Assembly (NCBI RefSeq): GCF_014905175.1
Contig: NC_057791.1
Span: 22,358,537 to 22,422,536, forward strand
Direction of reading: 5' to 3'
Length of the DNA stretch: 64,000 nt
Origin: Aphidius gifuensis
Lineage: Eukaryota > Arthropoda > Insecta > Hymenoptera > Braconidae
Positions 12,682-25,500 of this stretch are shown in pieces. The notes beneath the pieces are model-generated. The model was not told the DNA's origin. It worked only from the letters and a program-made list of their open reading frames with translations, and did no database searches. A program made the translations under genes and the position numbers. The stretch's first letter is position 1. Each line of letters opens with the position of its first letter.

Positions 12682-15600
12682 ATGGAAATGGAAATGAATG
12701 CTGAAATGGAAAGGGTGGGTCGAACAGATGTTACCTCAAGTTTTGTCATTTTATTTTTATCTCATTCCTCTTTTTTTTTTTTTTAGTCTCTTTTTATTTA
12801 TTCTATTTCCGAAAAATGTAAATGAAATACTGTCAATCAGAATGTCCAGAAATTCTCTTTTTTTTTAGTATTTTATTTTATCAAATTAAAAAATTCCTCT
12901 TTGATATATAAAATAACAAAAAAAAAAAACGACAATATCATGTGATATTTCAAACACATAAAACACAATATTAGCGTTATAGATTTTTTTTTTTTTTAAA
13001 TTTATTTTTGTTTAATAAAAAAAAGGAAAAAAAAAATTTAACGTTTGAATGGACGTGATATATCAAGAACGAGAATTGCTAAAAAAAAGTTTAAAAAAAA
13101 AAAAAAGAAATTAACACTCAATTTTCATATTTTATTTTACGCTTATGTGAATTCATTTTTCTCACTATATATCACACGAATGTAGCTTGTTATTTCACTA
13201 GGATTGTAGAAAAGTGTTTAAAAAAAAAGAAATTATTGTTCATCACCGGAAGAAAAAATGAATAAAGAAAAAGCAAATAAAATGAAAATAAAAAAAAGTA
13301 AAATGAAATTCTACAAACGAGCTTTTGTCTGATAGCCGTAAATGTTTATACTTTTGTGACACATTTTACTGGCTTGTATCACATTTTTTTATATATTTTT
13401 TCTGTGGGTGTTGTAAGCAAACAACATGCGGAAACTAGCGTGTCTATATTTTTCTAACGTCCGACAGATAAAAAAATAAAAAATTATATATATTTAAAAA
13501 AATAGTAAAGTACCCCTGGGGCAAATTTATACAACTATTTTTAGGAATTACCGGACGTTAAACATCTTGCAATTTTATTATTGCTAAAAGATAGACAACT
13601 GGGGCAAAAAAAAAATAGAAAATATTGAAAAAATATTATAAATAAAATTAAGCTGAGATCAAAAAAGAAAATAAAATCGAAATATTTAATTTAATCATTC
13701 ATTTGTCGATTGTTTTTTATTAAATTGGTTGGAGCTTTGTGTCTGGTTTTGTGACATATTGACATGTCATATTTGTAATTTCAATCAAACATCACATGCA
13801 ACTTGGATCGAAATAACTGGAAAAATGACTGATCAAAAAATTCATCATAATGTCAGGATAATTATTCAATATTTTAATTTAATATTTATCAATATCTGTC
13901 ATTTACAATTAACAAAATAATATACATAAATAAAATATGTTTTTAATGTATTATAAAATGAATATTGAAAATTTATTAAATTTTTTTTTCAGGATGATAG
14001 TGACAGTGGTGAACCATCAGCTGTTGGAAGCTCAGCCGGCAGTATATTTTGTTCACTCGAAAAAGATTACGCTCGAGTAAGTGATTATTAAATTTATTTG
14101 TTTGAAATTTTATTTTTAATATTTAAAAAAAAATACAATGGTAACAACTGTGTTGGTAATTTTGTACAATTTTATATTACAAAATTGTTTGTCAAATATT
14201 AATAAAAGTATTTTATTTTTTCATTATGAAACTTGTTTAATATAAAAAAATAATAACAATAGAAATATGATCTTGGTAAAATAATAACCGCGTTATTAAA
14301 ATGTAACGAAAGGAATTTTTTTTTTCTTCTTTTTTATTAAGCAGCTTTTGAAGAGTGAACAGTTATTTCCCTTGTGGTGTGTTTAAATATATATTTGTTT
14401 TTTTTTTGGTAAATTTATGAAGATGAATTGAATGGTGTTACAGATCCTGGATGAAATGAAGACAAACGAGGCATTGTCAAGTTTTGAAGCTGAGTATACT
14501 AGATTATTTGAAATGCTATACAAATGTCGTCGAGATGAGGAAAATATGATGGAAGGATTTCGTCAACTTCAAGTAAAATTATTTAACTACTAATTGGCTA
14601 AAAGAAAAAAAAATAAAATTTCATTACTATTTTTATTTTATTTGCAATTTTTTTTTGTTTCATTTAATTTGTAATATATTTTATAAAAATTGAAAATTGA
14701 TTTTTCATTTAGGACTCTGTAATAGATAAAACCAGTCAAATTTACGAGCTTAAAAAAAAAATAGAGAGCCAAGGTAATGAAATGTCAAAACTCAAAGATG
14801 AAATTGTTGGTGCATTAAAACTTGCTGATGCTGCTCATACACGCGAACAAAATTCACAAGAAATTATTGAAAATTTAAGGCTATCAATTTTTAAATTAAA
14901 TCATGAAATTGAACAAAGAAATCGTCAACTTGCACTTGATGAAAAAAAGTAATAATAATTTTAATTGAAATATAAATTAAGAAACAATTAATAACTTATT
15001 AAAAACATTAACAGTATATTTAATTTTCATAAATTTAAGTATTTTAAATATAGCCACTGAACTTGTCTCGTAAACTCACAATATAAATAAGTTAAATAAC
15101 TTTTAAATTTATCTTCAAGAAGTTGAGCCAGTAAATTCAACTTTTGATAATAAAATTTTAAAAATAAAAATATATTAAAAAATTGAAATCACAAGGGAAA
15201 TAATTGTGATGAAATTTTTTTAATTTTCCTTTTGCAATAGTAAAATAAAAAAATCAAGTTTATTAAATTTTAAATATATATATTTGTTTTTCGTAAAAGA
15301 ATATCAGTAACTAGTTGAAATTTTATAGTAAAAAAAAAAAAATAGAAATATTTTATATCTGGAGTTGAAATTTTAGCTTAATTTATAAAAAATCAAGTCT
15401 CATTTGCCCCAGGGTAATAGCCTCTGCATGACCAGGTTAATTGAGTTGACGAGAAAAGTAGATAATAAATTATTAAATAATAATATTATTTTTAATAACA
15501 AAAATAAATTAATCTCCAGCAATCGTGATACCAAGCAAAAAGAAAATTATGATAAAGAAAAAGAAAAATTAACAAATGAACTTGAGACAGTGAGACAACG

Positions 15601-18600
15601 TTTGAAGTGTGTCAATGAATATAATGAAGAACTTGAAAAAAAATTAAACACATCTGAACAACAAATTAATGTTATGCAAGAAAATATTGATGTACAATCA
15701 AATGAAATATCAAAAGAACGAATAATACGTGAAAGAATTGAACGAGAATTTCAAGAATTAATGGAAGAATTTAACAATAGAAATATAGAATTACAGGTAA
15801 TAAAAAAAAATATAATAAAAAAATAATATCTTATTCTTAATTCAACAGCATTATTTAAGAATTTTTAATAATAAAAAATATAAATTTTACAAGTTAAAAT
15901 TATACTACAAAACAACAATGATAAAAAGCATAAAATAAATTTAAAAATTTACGTTAAATTTTTCTCATTTTGCTTTTAAGCAATTTAAAAAAATAAAAAA
16001 TACATATTTTTTTGTTTTTTTTTATTATTGTTGTTTTATTTATTTATTTTTGATTGTTTAAATATTTTTAGTCAGCAAATACAACGATCCAAACAGCAAC
16101 AACAAACTTGACCAAACTGGATAATTCGCTGCGAGAACAAAAAAATACAAACGATAAGCTACGAAAAGAAATGAACAAATTGATGGTTGGTAAAATGAAC
16201 TTACGAAATGAACTGGACAACGCAAATCGATTGATTGGTGAAATGGAAAAATCTATAAAAGACAAAGAAAAAGACTATAAATTACTGGAGCATGAAATAA
16301 GGAGGTCAGTTAATTGAAGTCTTGTTATATTTTAATTTTTGATATTATTATTTAATTATTAATTATATATATTTTGAATAATTTAAAAAATATGGTAAAT
16401 AGATTGAAAGAGGAAGCCGCAAAATGCAAGGCTGAGAGTACCTGGATGTCGAGTAAGTATGCTAAAATCGATAATGTACGGGTCAAAGTGGAGAAGGACC
16501 TGGAGCATGTTAAGCATTCATTGAAGAATGCAGAAATTCAAGTACAAGCATTGAATCGCCAAATTATTGATGAAAAAAAAATTAATGATAATATTATACG
16601 TGAAAAAAATGAATTAACAAAACAATTAAAATTACTTAAAGATAATATTAAAAATATGCAACAATTAATTGATTGTAATGAACAAAATAAACGTAAAATA
16701 CAAATGGATCTTGATCAGGCGCTTAATTTACTTGCTTCAATGACTAAAAAAAATGAGGCACTTGAAAAAGAACGTGAAAAGTTTAACCAAGATATCAAAA
16801 ACCTCATGCAGCAGGTAATTTTTTATTAATTAATTTATGGGCTTTTTATAAATGCTATACGAGTTTTCATTGCTCTTTTAAAATACAGCACGATTTTATC
16901 AACAATTTATTTATTAAATTCAGCTTTTATTTACAAATATTGTTGATATAAATTTACAGCATGCCAATTAATGTATTTTTATATTTTTTTATTTTAAAAA
17001 CTGACAATTGCTATTTTTTATTTTTACAAATTCTTTTATTTTTTTTTGTAATCGTTGTTTTTTAGTTTACATCGGGATATGCAAATATTGACTGTTGAAA
17101 CAATGATAAAAATAATAAATAACATCAATTTTTTATTTGATTTAAATTAATTAATAGAACAACAAATATTATTTATTTAATTTTTAAAAACACAACTTTA
17201 TACGAAAAATAAAAGCTAAATTTTCTTGATTATTTTTTTTTTGGTAATACCTATACTTAGATATTTTTTTTTTCAATTGAAAATCACTAAAAAATTGTGA
17301 TGTAAATGATGAGCCAGACAATTGATTTATTCCCTTTTGGAAGTTTACTTTGTAATTCAATATTGCAAAATTGATTTCCATTCACCATTCTCCCCAATGT
17401 TTTGTACGTCATTCTCTAAATAACCGTATAATGATAAAGGGTGAAAAAGAAAAAAAAAAAAAAAAGAAAATCACTGAAAGAAATAAAAGATATTTAAAAA
17501 AGAAAATTAAAAAAAAGGGAATCTATTTGTTAAATTGGTGATTCGTCGAAATCCTTAATGCATTTTGAATGAACATGAACGGGTAATTCAATCTCTCTGG
17601 GGGATATCTATTTATTTTTTATTTTTTTTCAACAATTAAAAAGTATAAAATCAGATATTAATTGATAATTTTTATATCAATAAAATAGACGTTTGTAAAA
17701 AAATGAAAAAGAAATTTAAAATAAATGTTGAATCATCTTTGGTTAAAAAAGTAAAAATGTTTGTTTGCTTATCATACAGATTGATGACCATGCAAATCAA
17801 TTAAAATCAAAAGATTATGAATTGATGGATTATAAAAAACAATTATCAGATCTTGATATTAAATTTCTACAACAACAAAATTTATTTGAAGCTGTAAGAT
17901 CTGAAAAAAATACATACAGTAAAAATTTATCTACCGCCAATGACGACATCCTAGAACAACGTGAGAAAATAAAACTTTTAAATGGACAAATTGAACAGCT
18001 AAAAGAAATTATATCAGCCAAAGAATCCAATACTACAAAAGGAGAATTTTGTAAGTACATTTTTCATATAATTTTTCCACTATATACCTTTATAAAAAAA
18101 AATTTAAAAAATAAATAAAATAAAATTGAAGTTGTAAAAAAAAATTCAAAGAAATATGATTCAAGTGTGTTCATTTTGTTCTCATGATAATAATGATAAT
18201 AAAAATCAGTATTGGGAAAAGCTGAAAAAGAAAAAGAATCAGCACGTCTTGAATTGCAATCAGCTAAAAAAGAATTGTTTGATCTTCGACGTGAGTTAGA
18301 AAATAATAAAAAAGAAGAAAAAAATTTACGTCAAAATGTTAAAAAATATGAAATGGATATAAATAGATTAGAAAAAGATATTGACATGATATTAAATGAA
18401 CGTGATATATTGGGTACACAAATTGTTAGAAGAAATGATGAATTATCATTACAATCAATTAAATTAAAAGAACTTTATTCAACATTACGTAATGGTGAAA
18501 AAAAATATGCTGAAAAAATTGATGATATTAGACTGTTAAAGCTTGAAATAAAAAAGCTAAATACTGAAAAGCTATTGTTAGATAAAAGTTTAAAAAATAA

Positions 18601-19542
18601 TGGTAATTTAAAAATTGAAGTATTTCATTTGGATCGTGATTTAACAAGAGAACGACTTAAAGTTATTGCTCTAGAAGAAGAAATACAAAACCCCATGAAC
18701 ATTCATCGATGGAGAAAACTTGAGGCAAATTTACTATGATATTATATATTTTTTTTTTTTAATAAAACTTTTATAAAAGAATTTTTTTGTTCTTCAACTT
18801 TATGAAATTTTTTTTTACTTTGCTGTTATAATTTTTTGGAGCTTATTTTTTCTAGGGTTCTGATCCTTCTTCATTGGAGTTGATAAAAAAACTTCAATGT
18901 TTTCAAAAACGTATAATAAAAATGAACAATGAATTGACATTTAAAGATGAAAAGATAAAACACAGTGAAAAATGTTATTTAGAAATTTTCGAAACAATTA
19001 TGAAACAACCGAGTCAAGAAATTATTGATAATTTTGAAAAAACTAAAAATACATTACGTGAACGTGAAAATAAAATAAAGGTATTGTAAAAAAATGAAAA
19101 TTTATAAATTTTTTATACTGTAAGCCTATTGATCCACATTGAATATGATAGTATTTGAAGAATATTCTTAAAAAATTCATATATTCAATTTTTTTTTATT
19201 TTTTATTTTATTTTTAGAGTCATTATGATTGTTTTTTTATGATTTTTTTTTTTAAAGGGTATGCTGGGTGAGCTTAACATGTGGGAAAGTCGTGCCAACG
19301 AATACAAATATGAACTTGATAATGTTGTCAAAGAACTTCGTGATTTGAAAAACAAGTATTATTTATTAAAAAAAGAAAATAATAAAAATGCCATGAAAAA
19401 TAATGATGTTAAAAATTTAAATGAAAGTTTTTCATCATTACCACAAGTAACATCAAGTCAAAAAAAATTTTTCGGTGGTGGATTTACTATGACAGTTGCA
19501 CCTTCAAGAAATTGTTATAGTCTTGAAACAGTTCGTAAATAA
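12682..19542 (+). CDS. CFAP58: Cilia- and flagella-associated protein 58 (CCDC147)
   Basis: Spliced CDS: 12682-12714, 13993-14076, 14444-14572, 14713-14948, 15436-15796, 16072-16304, 16403-16814, 17780-18050, 18210-18724, 18856-19080, 19258-19542. The phases agree throughout, giving 927 aa against about 872 in human. The protein is almost entirely predicted coiled coil after a short acidic, Ser-rich head (residues 1-35). Family signatures include QQNLFEAVRSEKNTYSKNL (exon 8), ERDILGTQIVRRNDEL and HRWRKLE (exon 9), and ELNMWESRANEYKYEL (exon 11). CFAP58 is an axonemal/mid-piece protein needed for sperm flagella in mammals, so a role in sperm or other motile cilia is inferred. Intron 9 starts with GC (GAG|GCAAAT); the other introns are GT-AG. 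ATGs recur in frame at codons 1, 3, 5 and 9; I chose the first. Exon 1 (11 codons) is the least certain. Confidence 0.95.
12715..13992 (+). other. CFAP58 intron 1
   Basis: The donor GTGGGT follows AGG and the acceptor follows a long T-tract ending TTCAG. The intron is AT-rich with poly-A and poly-T runs. An open frame at 13729-13920 shows no similarity I recognise and has no matching splice phase. Nothing else was seen. Confidence 0.75.
14077..14443 (+). other. CFAP58 intron 2
   Basis: The donor is GTAAGT after CGA and the acceptor is GTTACAG. It is AT-rich with no additional feature. Confidence 0.85.
14949..15435 (+). other. CFAP58 intron 4
   Basis: The donor GTAATA follows a split lysine codon (AA|G). 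The acceptor used here is the ACCAG ending at 15435, because it restores frame. A competing CCCCAG ends at 15412, 23 nt upstream. Using it would add a short insertion that reaches an in-frame TGA after six codons. Confidence 0.75.
16815..17779 (+). other. CFAP58 intron 7
   Basis: The donor is GTAATT and the acceptor CATACAG. It is AT-rich. A minus-strand open frame at 17184-17381 is low-complexity and shows no recognisable product. Confidence 0.85.
18725..18855 (+). other. CFAP58 intron 9, GC-AG type
   Basis: Exon 9 must end after the conserved RWRKLE and exon 10 begins GSDPSSLELI, the counterpart of the family's ASDP segment. The only way to join them in frame is GAG|GCAAAT...TTCTAG|GGT. 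GCAAAT matches the GC-donor consensus GCAAGT at five of six positions. Read without splicing, the frame ends four codons later. Confidence 0.85.
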
Positions 19543-22500
19543 TATGGATAAATTATCAAAATAATAAAATGATAAATTATTTAAATAAAAAAATATATTT
19601 TCATTAATTTTAAATGAGAGAAATGTCTCAACCAGCTGAATTGAAAATAAAAAAAATATTTTGAGATACTGTATTGTAAATAATCGAAATTTTTTTTATT
19701 TAATATTTTGTCAGTGGCAGATAGACTTGTGTTCATTTTGACTAATAATATTCCAGTCATGTTCAGTCTACTGTTGAGAATTTCAAATTTACGATAATAT
19801 ATAATTTTCATTTAAAATATATATATTAAAGGCGTGTTTACCCGTCGTATCAACAATCTCAATTCGATTTTTTTTGCATTTGAATCATGTCATACAACTC
19901 AATGATGAAAATATAAGTTCGAAAAATATAAAAACACTATTTCAATAAAGTAATAGTTTTAAAATAATTATTTTTTTTGATTAAAAAGTAGAAAAAATTA
20001 TTTTTAATATAACAAAGTAATAACAGACAAATAATTTATATTAATTTTTTATTTTCAAAATAAAAAACACTATTTTTATGACAAAAATATTCAAATGAGC
20101 TTGACAACTGATAACTTTTTACATTTGAAAATAAAAAAAAAAGCTCAATATTTATTAGTTTCAAAGTATATTTAATATTTCACAACATTATTGTGATTTT
20201 ATTTGTAAAAAAAAAAAACTTTTTCATATCCATAAACATTAATATCAGCCATCAGTAAAGATACTTGAAGGACAAAATATTTCAACCTAAAGCTGCACTA
20301 TCAGAATGAGCAGAAAAAAAAAAAAAAAACTATACTTATTTACAAAATGACATAACGAAATTAAATAAACTCCATGATGAATCGTCAAGTACAATTATTA
20401 TAATTATTTATGAATTAATAGATATTTAAAAATTGCATCAATTAAGGTCACTATAATTACTCAAAAATGTAAATAACCGTTGATAAAATTTACAACGTTG
20501 TTATTGAGAAAAAAAATCAATAATAAATTAAATTTGATTAATAATTTTATGCAGCTGTTTAATTATTTGATGGGTAAATTATGTAACTATGAAATGATAA
20601 TTATTTTACTAATAATAATTATTGTTAATTATATTAATTGTATAATTAATTTTAATTATATACCTGCAATATTTATTTTGATTATTTGTTTGTGTGATTC
20701 AATATTCCAAAGGGTTTTACAGATGTTAATTTAATTTTGTGAGCTTTTAATATGAACTTCTCTCTCTTTATCTCTTTGAATTATGGTTTCAGACAGTATC
20801 ATCGTAAACAACATTAGTGTGGGTGAAACAATGCTTCTGGCACAGACGTGGTCAAACAATTGTCGTTGTCGATATATATAATCATCGTTATTAATCATTT
20901 AACTCTCTAATTGCCTCATATAAATTGTCCTACAAAACATTGTGACCTAGTCTTATTTTTATTAAAAAAAAAAAAACACTTTTTACTTTAAAATATATCG
21001 AAAAGAAGTATCAACTTTGTTTGACAAAAGAAAAATAGAAAAACAAATAATAATATTAATAAAGAAAAGTTTATGTAATGTAAAATTTTGCTACATCTTT
21101 ATTTTTATTTTTACAACTTTATTGTTTAATTTATCATAATTATAAATAGTTATTAAACTTAAATGTTTATATTTTCTATGAAAATTTAATAATGTTTAAT
21201 AGTTATGATGTAAAGTTACATGTCAAATTGAATATTGTGGTTTGTCTCTTCTCTTGTCATTTAATTTTGGTTTTAGCATAAACTTTTGAGCTTAATATGT
21301 TCAACCAACGAGACAAAATAAAACTTTAAATAAATATATTTATCTTGTAGATTAATTTTTGAATTAATATAACTATAGAGAAAATAAAAATACTTTTTTA
21401 TTTAAAATTCATTGACTAGTTATTAATTTTAAATTTTGTTTGATCCAACTGAAAATATTTATGAAAATTAAAATTTAATATTTAACTTTTTAGAATGTTT
21501 ATATTCTTGTTATTATTGTGAAATTTTATTTTGGTACTTGTGACCAAGGCATTACGTTAATACAAAGTAATTTCAATTTAGCCATTATCTCTGGATCGCT
21601 ATTTTTATAATTTACCATATTGCATATATAATTGAATAACCATCAAAGTGGAACATCAATAATTTTCGTCTATTTCAGTAATCAATTTTAACTCATCCAT
21701 AAATACCACGTATAAATTTAAAAATAATATAAATATATATCAATAAATAATAATCATTATCAAAGTTTGAATTTTTGAAAATTTTGTAATTTAATTATTT
21801 AATTACTATTTTTTAAATTCAAATTATCAAACAATTTTGTAAATAGAATTAACAGTTTTTAAATTGAAAATATATTTTCAACAATTTTAAAAACAAGGAG
21901 AATAATTTAAAAATTAAAAATTATTGAACATAATTAACAAATCATTAACAAATTAAAAAATTATTTATTTTTTTTAATTTTTAAAATATTTTTTACTTTC
22001 AAAACTGTTTAATAATTTTTATTTAAAAAAATAATAATTAAATTTATTATTTATAGGTTTTCTTATGTCAGTAGATAATTGTTGAATTAGTTGGTGACTT
22101 GGTGTACATAGCATGTATAGAAATTATTATGAAGAACAAAGGAGCTCATTAGAGATAATTTCTCTCAAACATGTCAAAGATCTGCAGGATATCTATAGAA
22201 ATTCTCTTGTCATGATATTACGACCAAAGTTTCATATAGATTTAAACAATCATAAACCGATATTAATAATTAATATTGGTCGATAATTATTATTGGGACT
22301 TTGTTTACAAGATGAAGATAGTAATCTAATTAACACAGAAGAACAAGACGAAAAAAAAAGAATCTTTATGTTTTTAATTGATAAAAAAAATAACAGTTAT
22401 ACAAGAAATTTAAAAAATATAATTTATTTCCAATATTATTGATGATACTTGACCTTGTGAAAATTTTTTTATGCTCATTGAAAATTTTTTTTTATATTCT

Positions 22501-25500
22501 TCAAAATGATTAACTATGAAAAAATATTTCTTCAATTTTACGTCTACTTTAAAAATGAAAAATGACACACAAATATTAAATTTTAAATTTTACGCGTCAA
22601 TGTAAAATATTATTATATAAAAAAAATTTTAAAAAATTTATTTAGATTTGTGTTTATTCCTATTTAATGGTGATTGAAAAAAAGTAAAAAAAAAAAATAG
22701 ATTTTATAGCTGTGGAATAGCAAGGATATATAATTTCAATTTGAAAATCTCATAAAGTCAAATGTAAATATATTTCTATTCGATAAATGTAACCATACTA
22801 TCGTCACAGTTAACGATAATGTGACTGGTAGGATTTTGGTTGCGGCTAAATTACCGAACGACTATATGATTCTCACGTTTACGCTGATGTTTGATCAATC
22901 TATATACACAAATCCTTCGCTGGTATCACCTCTTCTCCTCCTCTTTCCCTTTTGCATGCATCCCTCATCGTCATTTCACGAAATCTCTGCATGTAATTAA
23001 TTGAAACTTTTTGTTAGTTAAGTACCATTTAATATTTGCACAAAATTTAATTGAATTTAATTAATAATTAATATTTTAATTTTACTATTACATTCAGTTA
23101 CAGCAATTTGTAGTCAAAATAATTGCATCAATAACTACTTGAACAATATCAAATGAAAAATCAATTTTTTCTTTGACAAATAGTTTTTATTTTATTCGAA
23201 AAATAATTCAAAACAAATATAATTTTTACTCTCTCGCATGAATGAAATAAAAATAATTAATAAATAAATTAATATAAATCAGTGAAGATTATTTTTAATT
23301 CAAATAACTTTATAATATCACGGAATTTTTAATTTCACGAGTCAACCGACAATTATATTATGTGTTTACCCAAAAAAATTTGAAAACAAAATTTAAATAA
23401 ATAAATATTTATCAATGTTACAATATATAATCTAACGACATTCCAAATTTTTTTTTTTTTTTGAATAAATAAATATAAATTATTGAAAAATTTATTAAAA
23501 ATCAAGATGAATTAAGTTGTTTTTATTTTTTTATTATTAAGAAATATTCTGTTTAGCAAGTGAAAAGGCACCAAATTGCATAATTTTGTGGTTTAGCTTT
23601 AAAATTTGAGTAACTCAAGTCTCACAAAACTCCCCTACACTGGTGTAACCCTATTTTATTTGATAAAACAAACCAACCAACCTGTAGACCACTTAAACTC
23701 TCAAAACTTTTACCTAATACAAGTTTTAACACCTCTATTAATTTTCACCTAATATTACGTTTATTATTCTAAGTGCTAAATTTATTATTCACATATAACT
23801 AATAAATAAATTCATTATTTATTCATATTTTCAGTTTTGAATGCTAATAGTTTCATAAACTCACTGGAATTTATTTATTAATTTTCATCACTCAATTGTC
23901 TTGTTTGTGTATTAAACAACAAATTATTTCATTTATTTTAATAATTTATTCAAGATATTTTTGATATTTTATCCAAATATTTAAATTTAAATAAAAAAAA
24001 TATCGAATTTTCAAATATTCATAGAAATTTATTTATTTATTTTATTTCCTGATAAATACAATTTGATATTTGACTATAAATATGTTTATTTATTTTTTAA
24101 TATTTTATCAAATTTTAAAATAAACATAGAACAATGTTGTAATAACAAAAAATAAAAAATACAAAAATATTTCTGTTTAAAATTCAATTGTTAATAATTT
24201 AATTTCCTGCTTATTATTTTGTATATTTATTTTTCATGAATTAATTAAAATAATCGATTTTTAAATAATATATAAACAATGTAAATGTTTATTTTATTTT
24301 ATCGATTTTTATTTATGTTACTCAGTTAGTATTTTATTGATTAACTCGTGTTTGTATTATTTCGACAACAATATACACACCGAGACATGAAAAAAAATAA
24401 AATATCCTTTTTATTTATTTTATTACTTGATTCTAGGCAGGTACATCAGGCAATATCATGGAAAATTGGGTGTGCCATAGTTTTTTTTTTTAACTTATTT
24501 TCTTTCTTTTATCTAGGATCTCATTGTAATACCAATATTTTTGCGGTATTTTCGTATTTGGGACAGAAGGCGAGGCTTCTTTTGAAATATATCAAAAGAA
24601 ACTTTGAATAATCTAACAATTTAAAAATATATCCTTCGATTTTTTTTTTATTTATTTTTTTTCAGGTAATCTAAAGCTGCAAATTTTACTTTTTTTCATT
24701 CACTCAAGTTTCATTTATTGTTGGCTTATCTCATGGTAAATCTTTGTGTATTTATATATATTTTTTCACGACAATTTTTGAAGTCGAAAAAAGACGTATT
24801 TATACTGGTTCAGAGAGATCTTATCATAACATTTATTTTTTAGTTTATTTTTTTACAAGTAAATACGCTTTTTTTTTGTATATTTTTCACCCTATGTTAT
24901 TTATAGAATATCTGTTTTGATTAATCAACGAATAAATTGAATTATTTACTTAATTTTAAAGTGATTGCTATTTTTATTTTATCATTTTATTTTTAGTGTT
25001 TTTTTTTTTTATTTTGGTTACTGATAAAAACCATCCCACGTGGTCTTTGATATTCTACCAGTGCAACCGAAAAATATATCAATCGAATACGCCTTGAAAA
25101 GTTAAGTTAGCAAGTATTATTTTATTTTTTTTATTTTTTTATATAAACTTGATCTTACACGTGTGTGATTTCATCATCGTTAAATTTTTATTTTTATTCC
25201 AACTTGATACTTCAATTTTTCATGAATAATAAAATATAAATAAAATGTTATTTACAAAAATTTTATTTGTAAATTATTCATTGGCTAAATTAAGTCATAT
25301 TTATTTTTTTATTTTTTATAAATTTGTTATTATCAATTAAAATTCAAATATAATTTAAAAATAATTTAATGATAAATAAATTCCAGTTGTAATGATTAGA
25401 ATATAATGAATAATAATAAAATTAAAAAAATATAAAAAAAATAAATTAGTTGTGATAAAGATAAAGATATTTCTGTCGACGTCTATTTTCCAATTTCAGG

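Noticed and set aside
24348..24611. 87-codon + strand open frame
   Set aside because: Phe/Leu-rich chance frame in T-rich DNA with no recognised similarity and no splice context.
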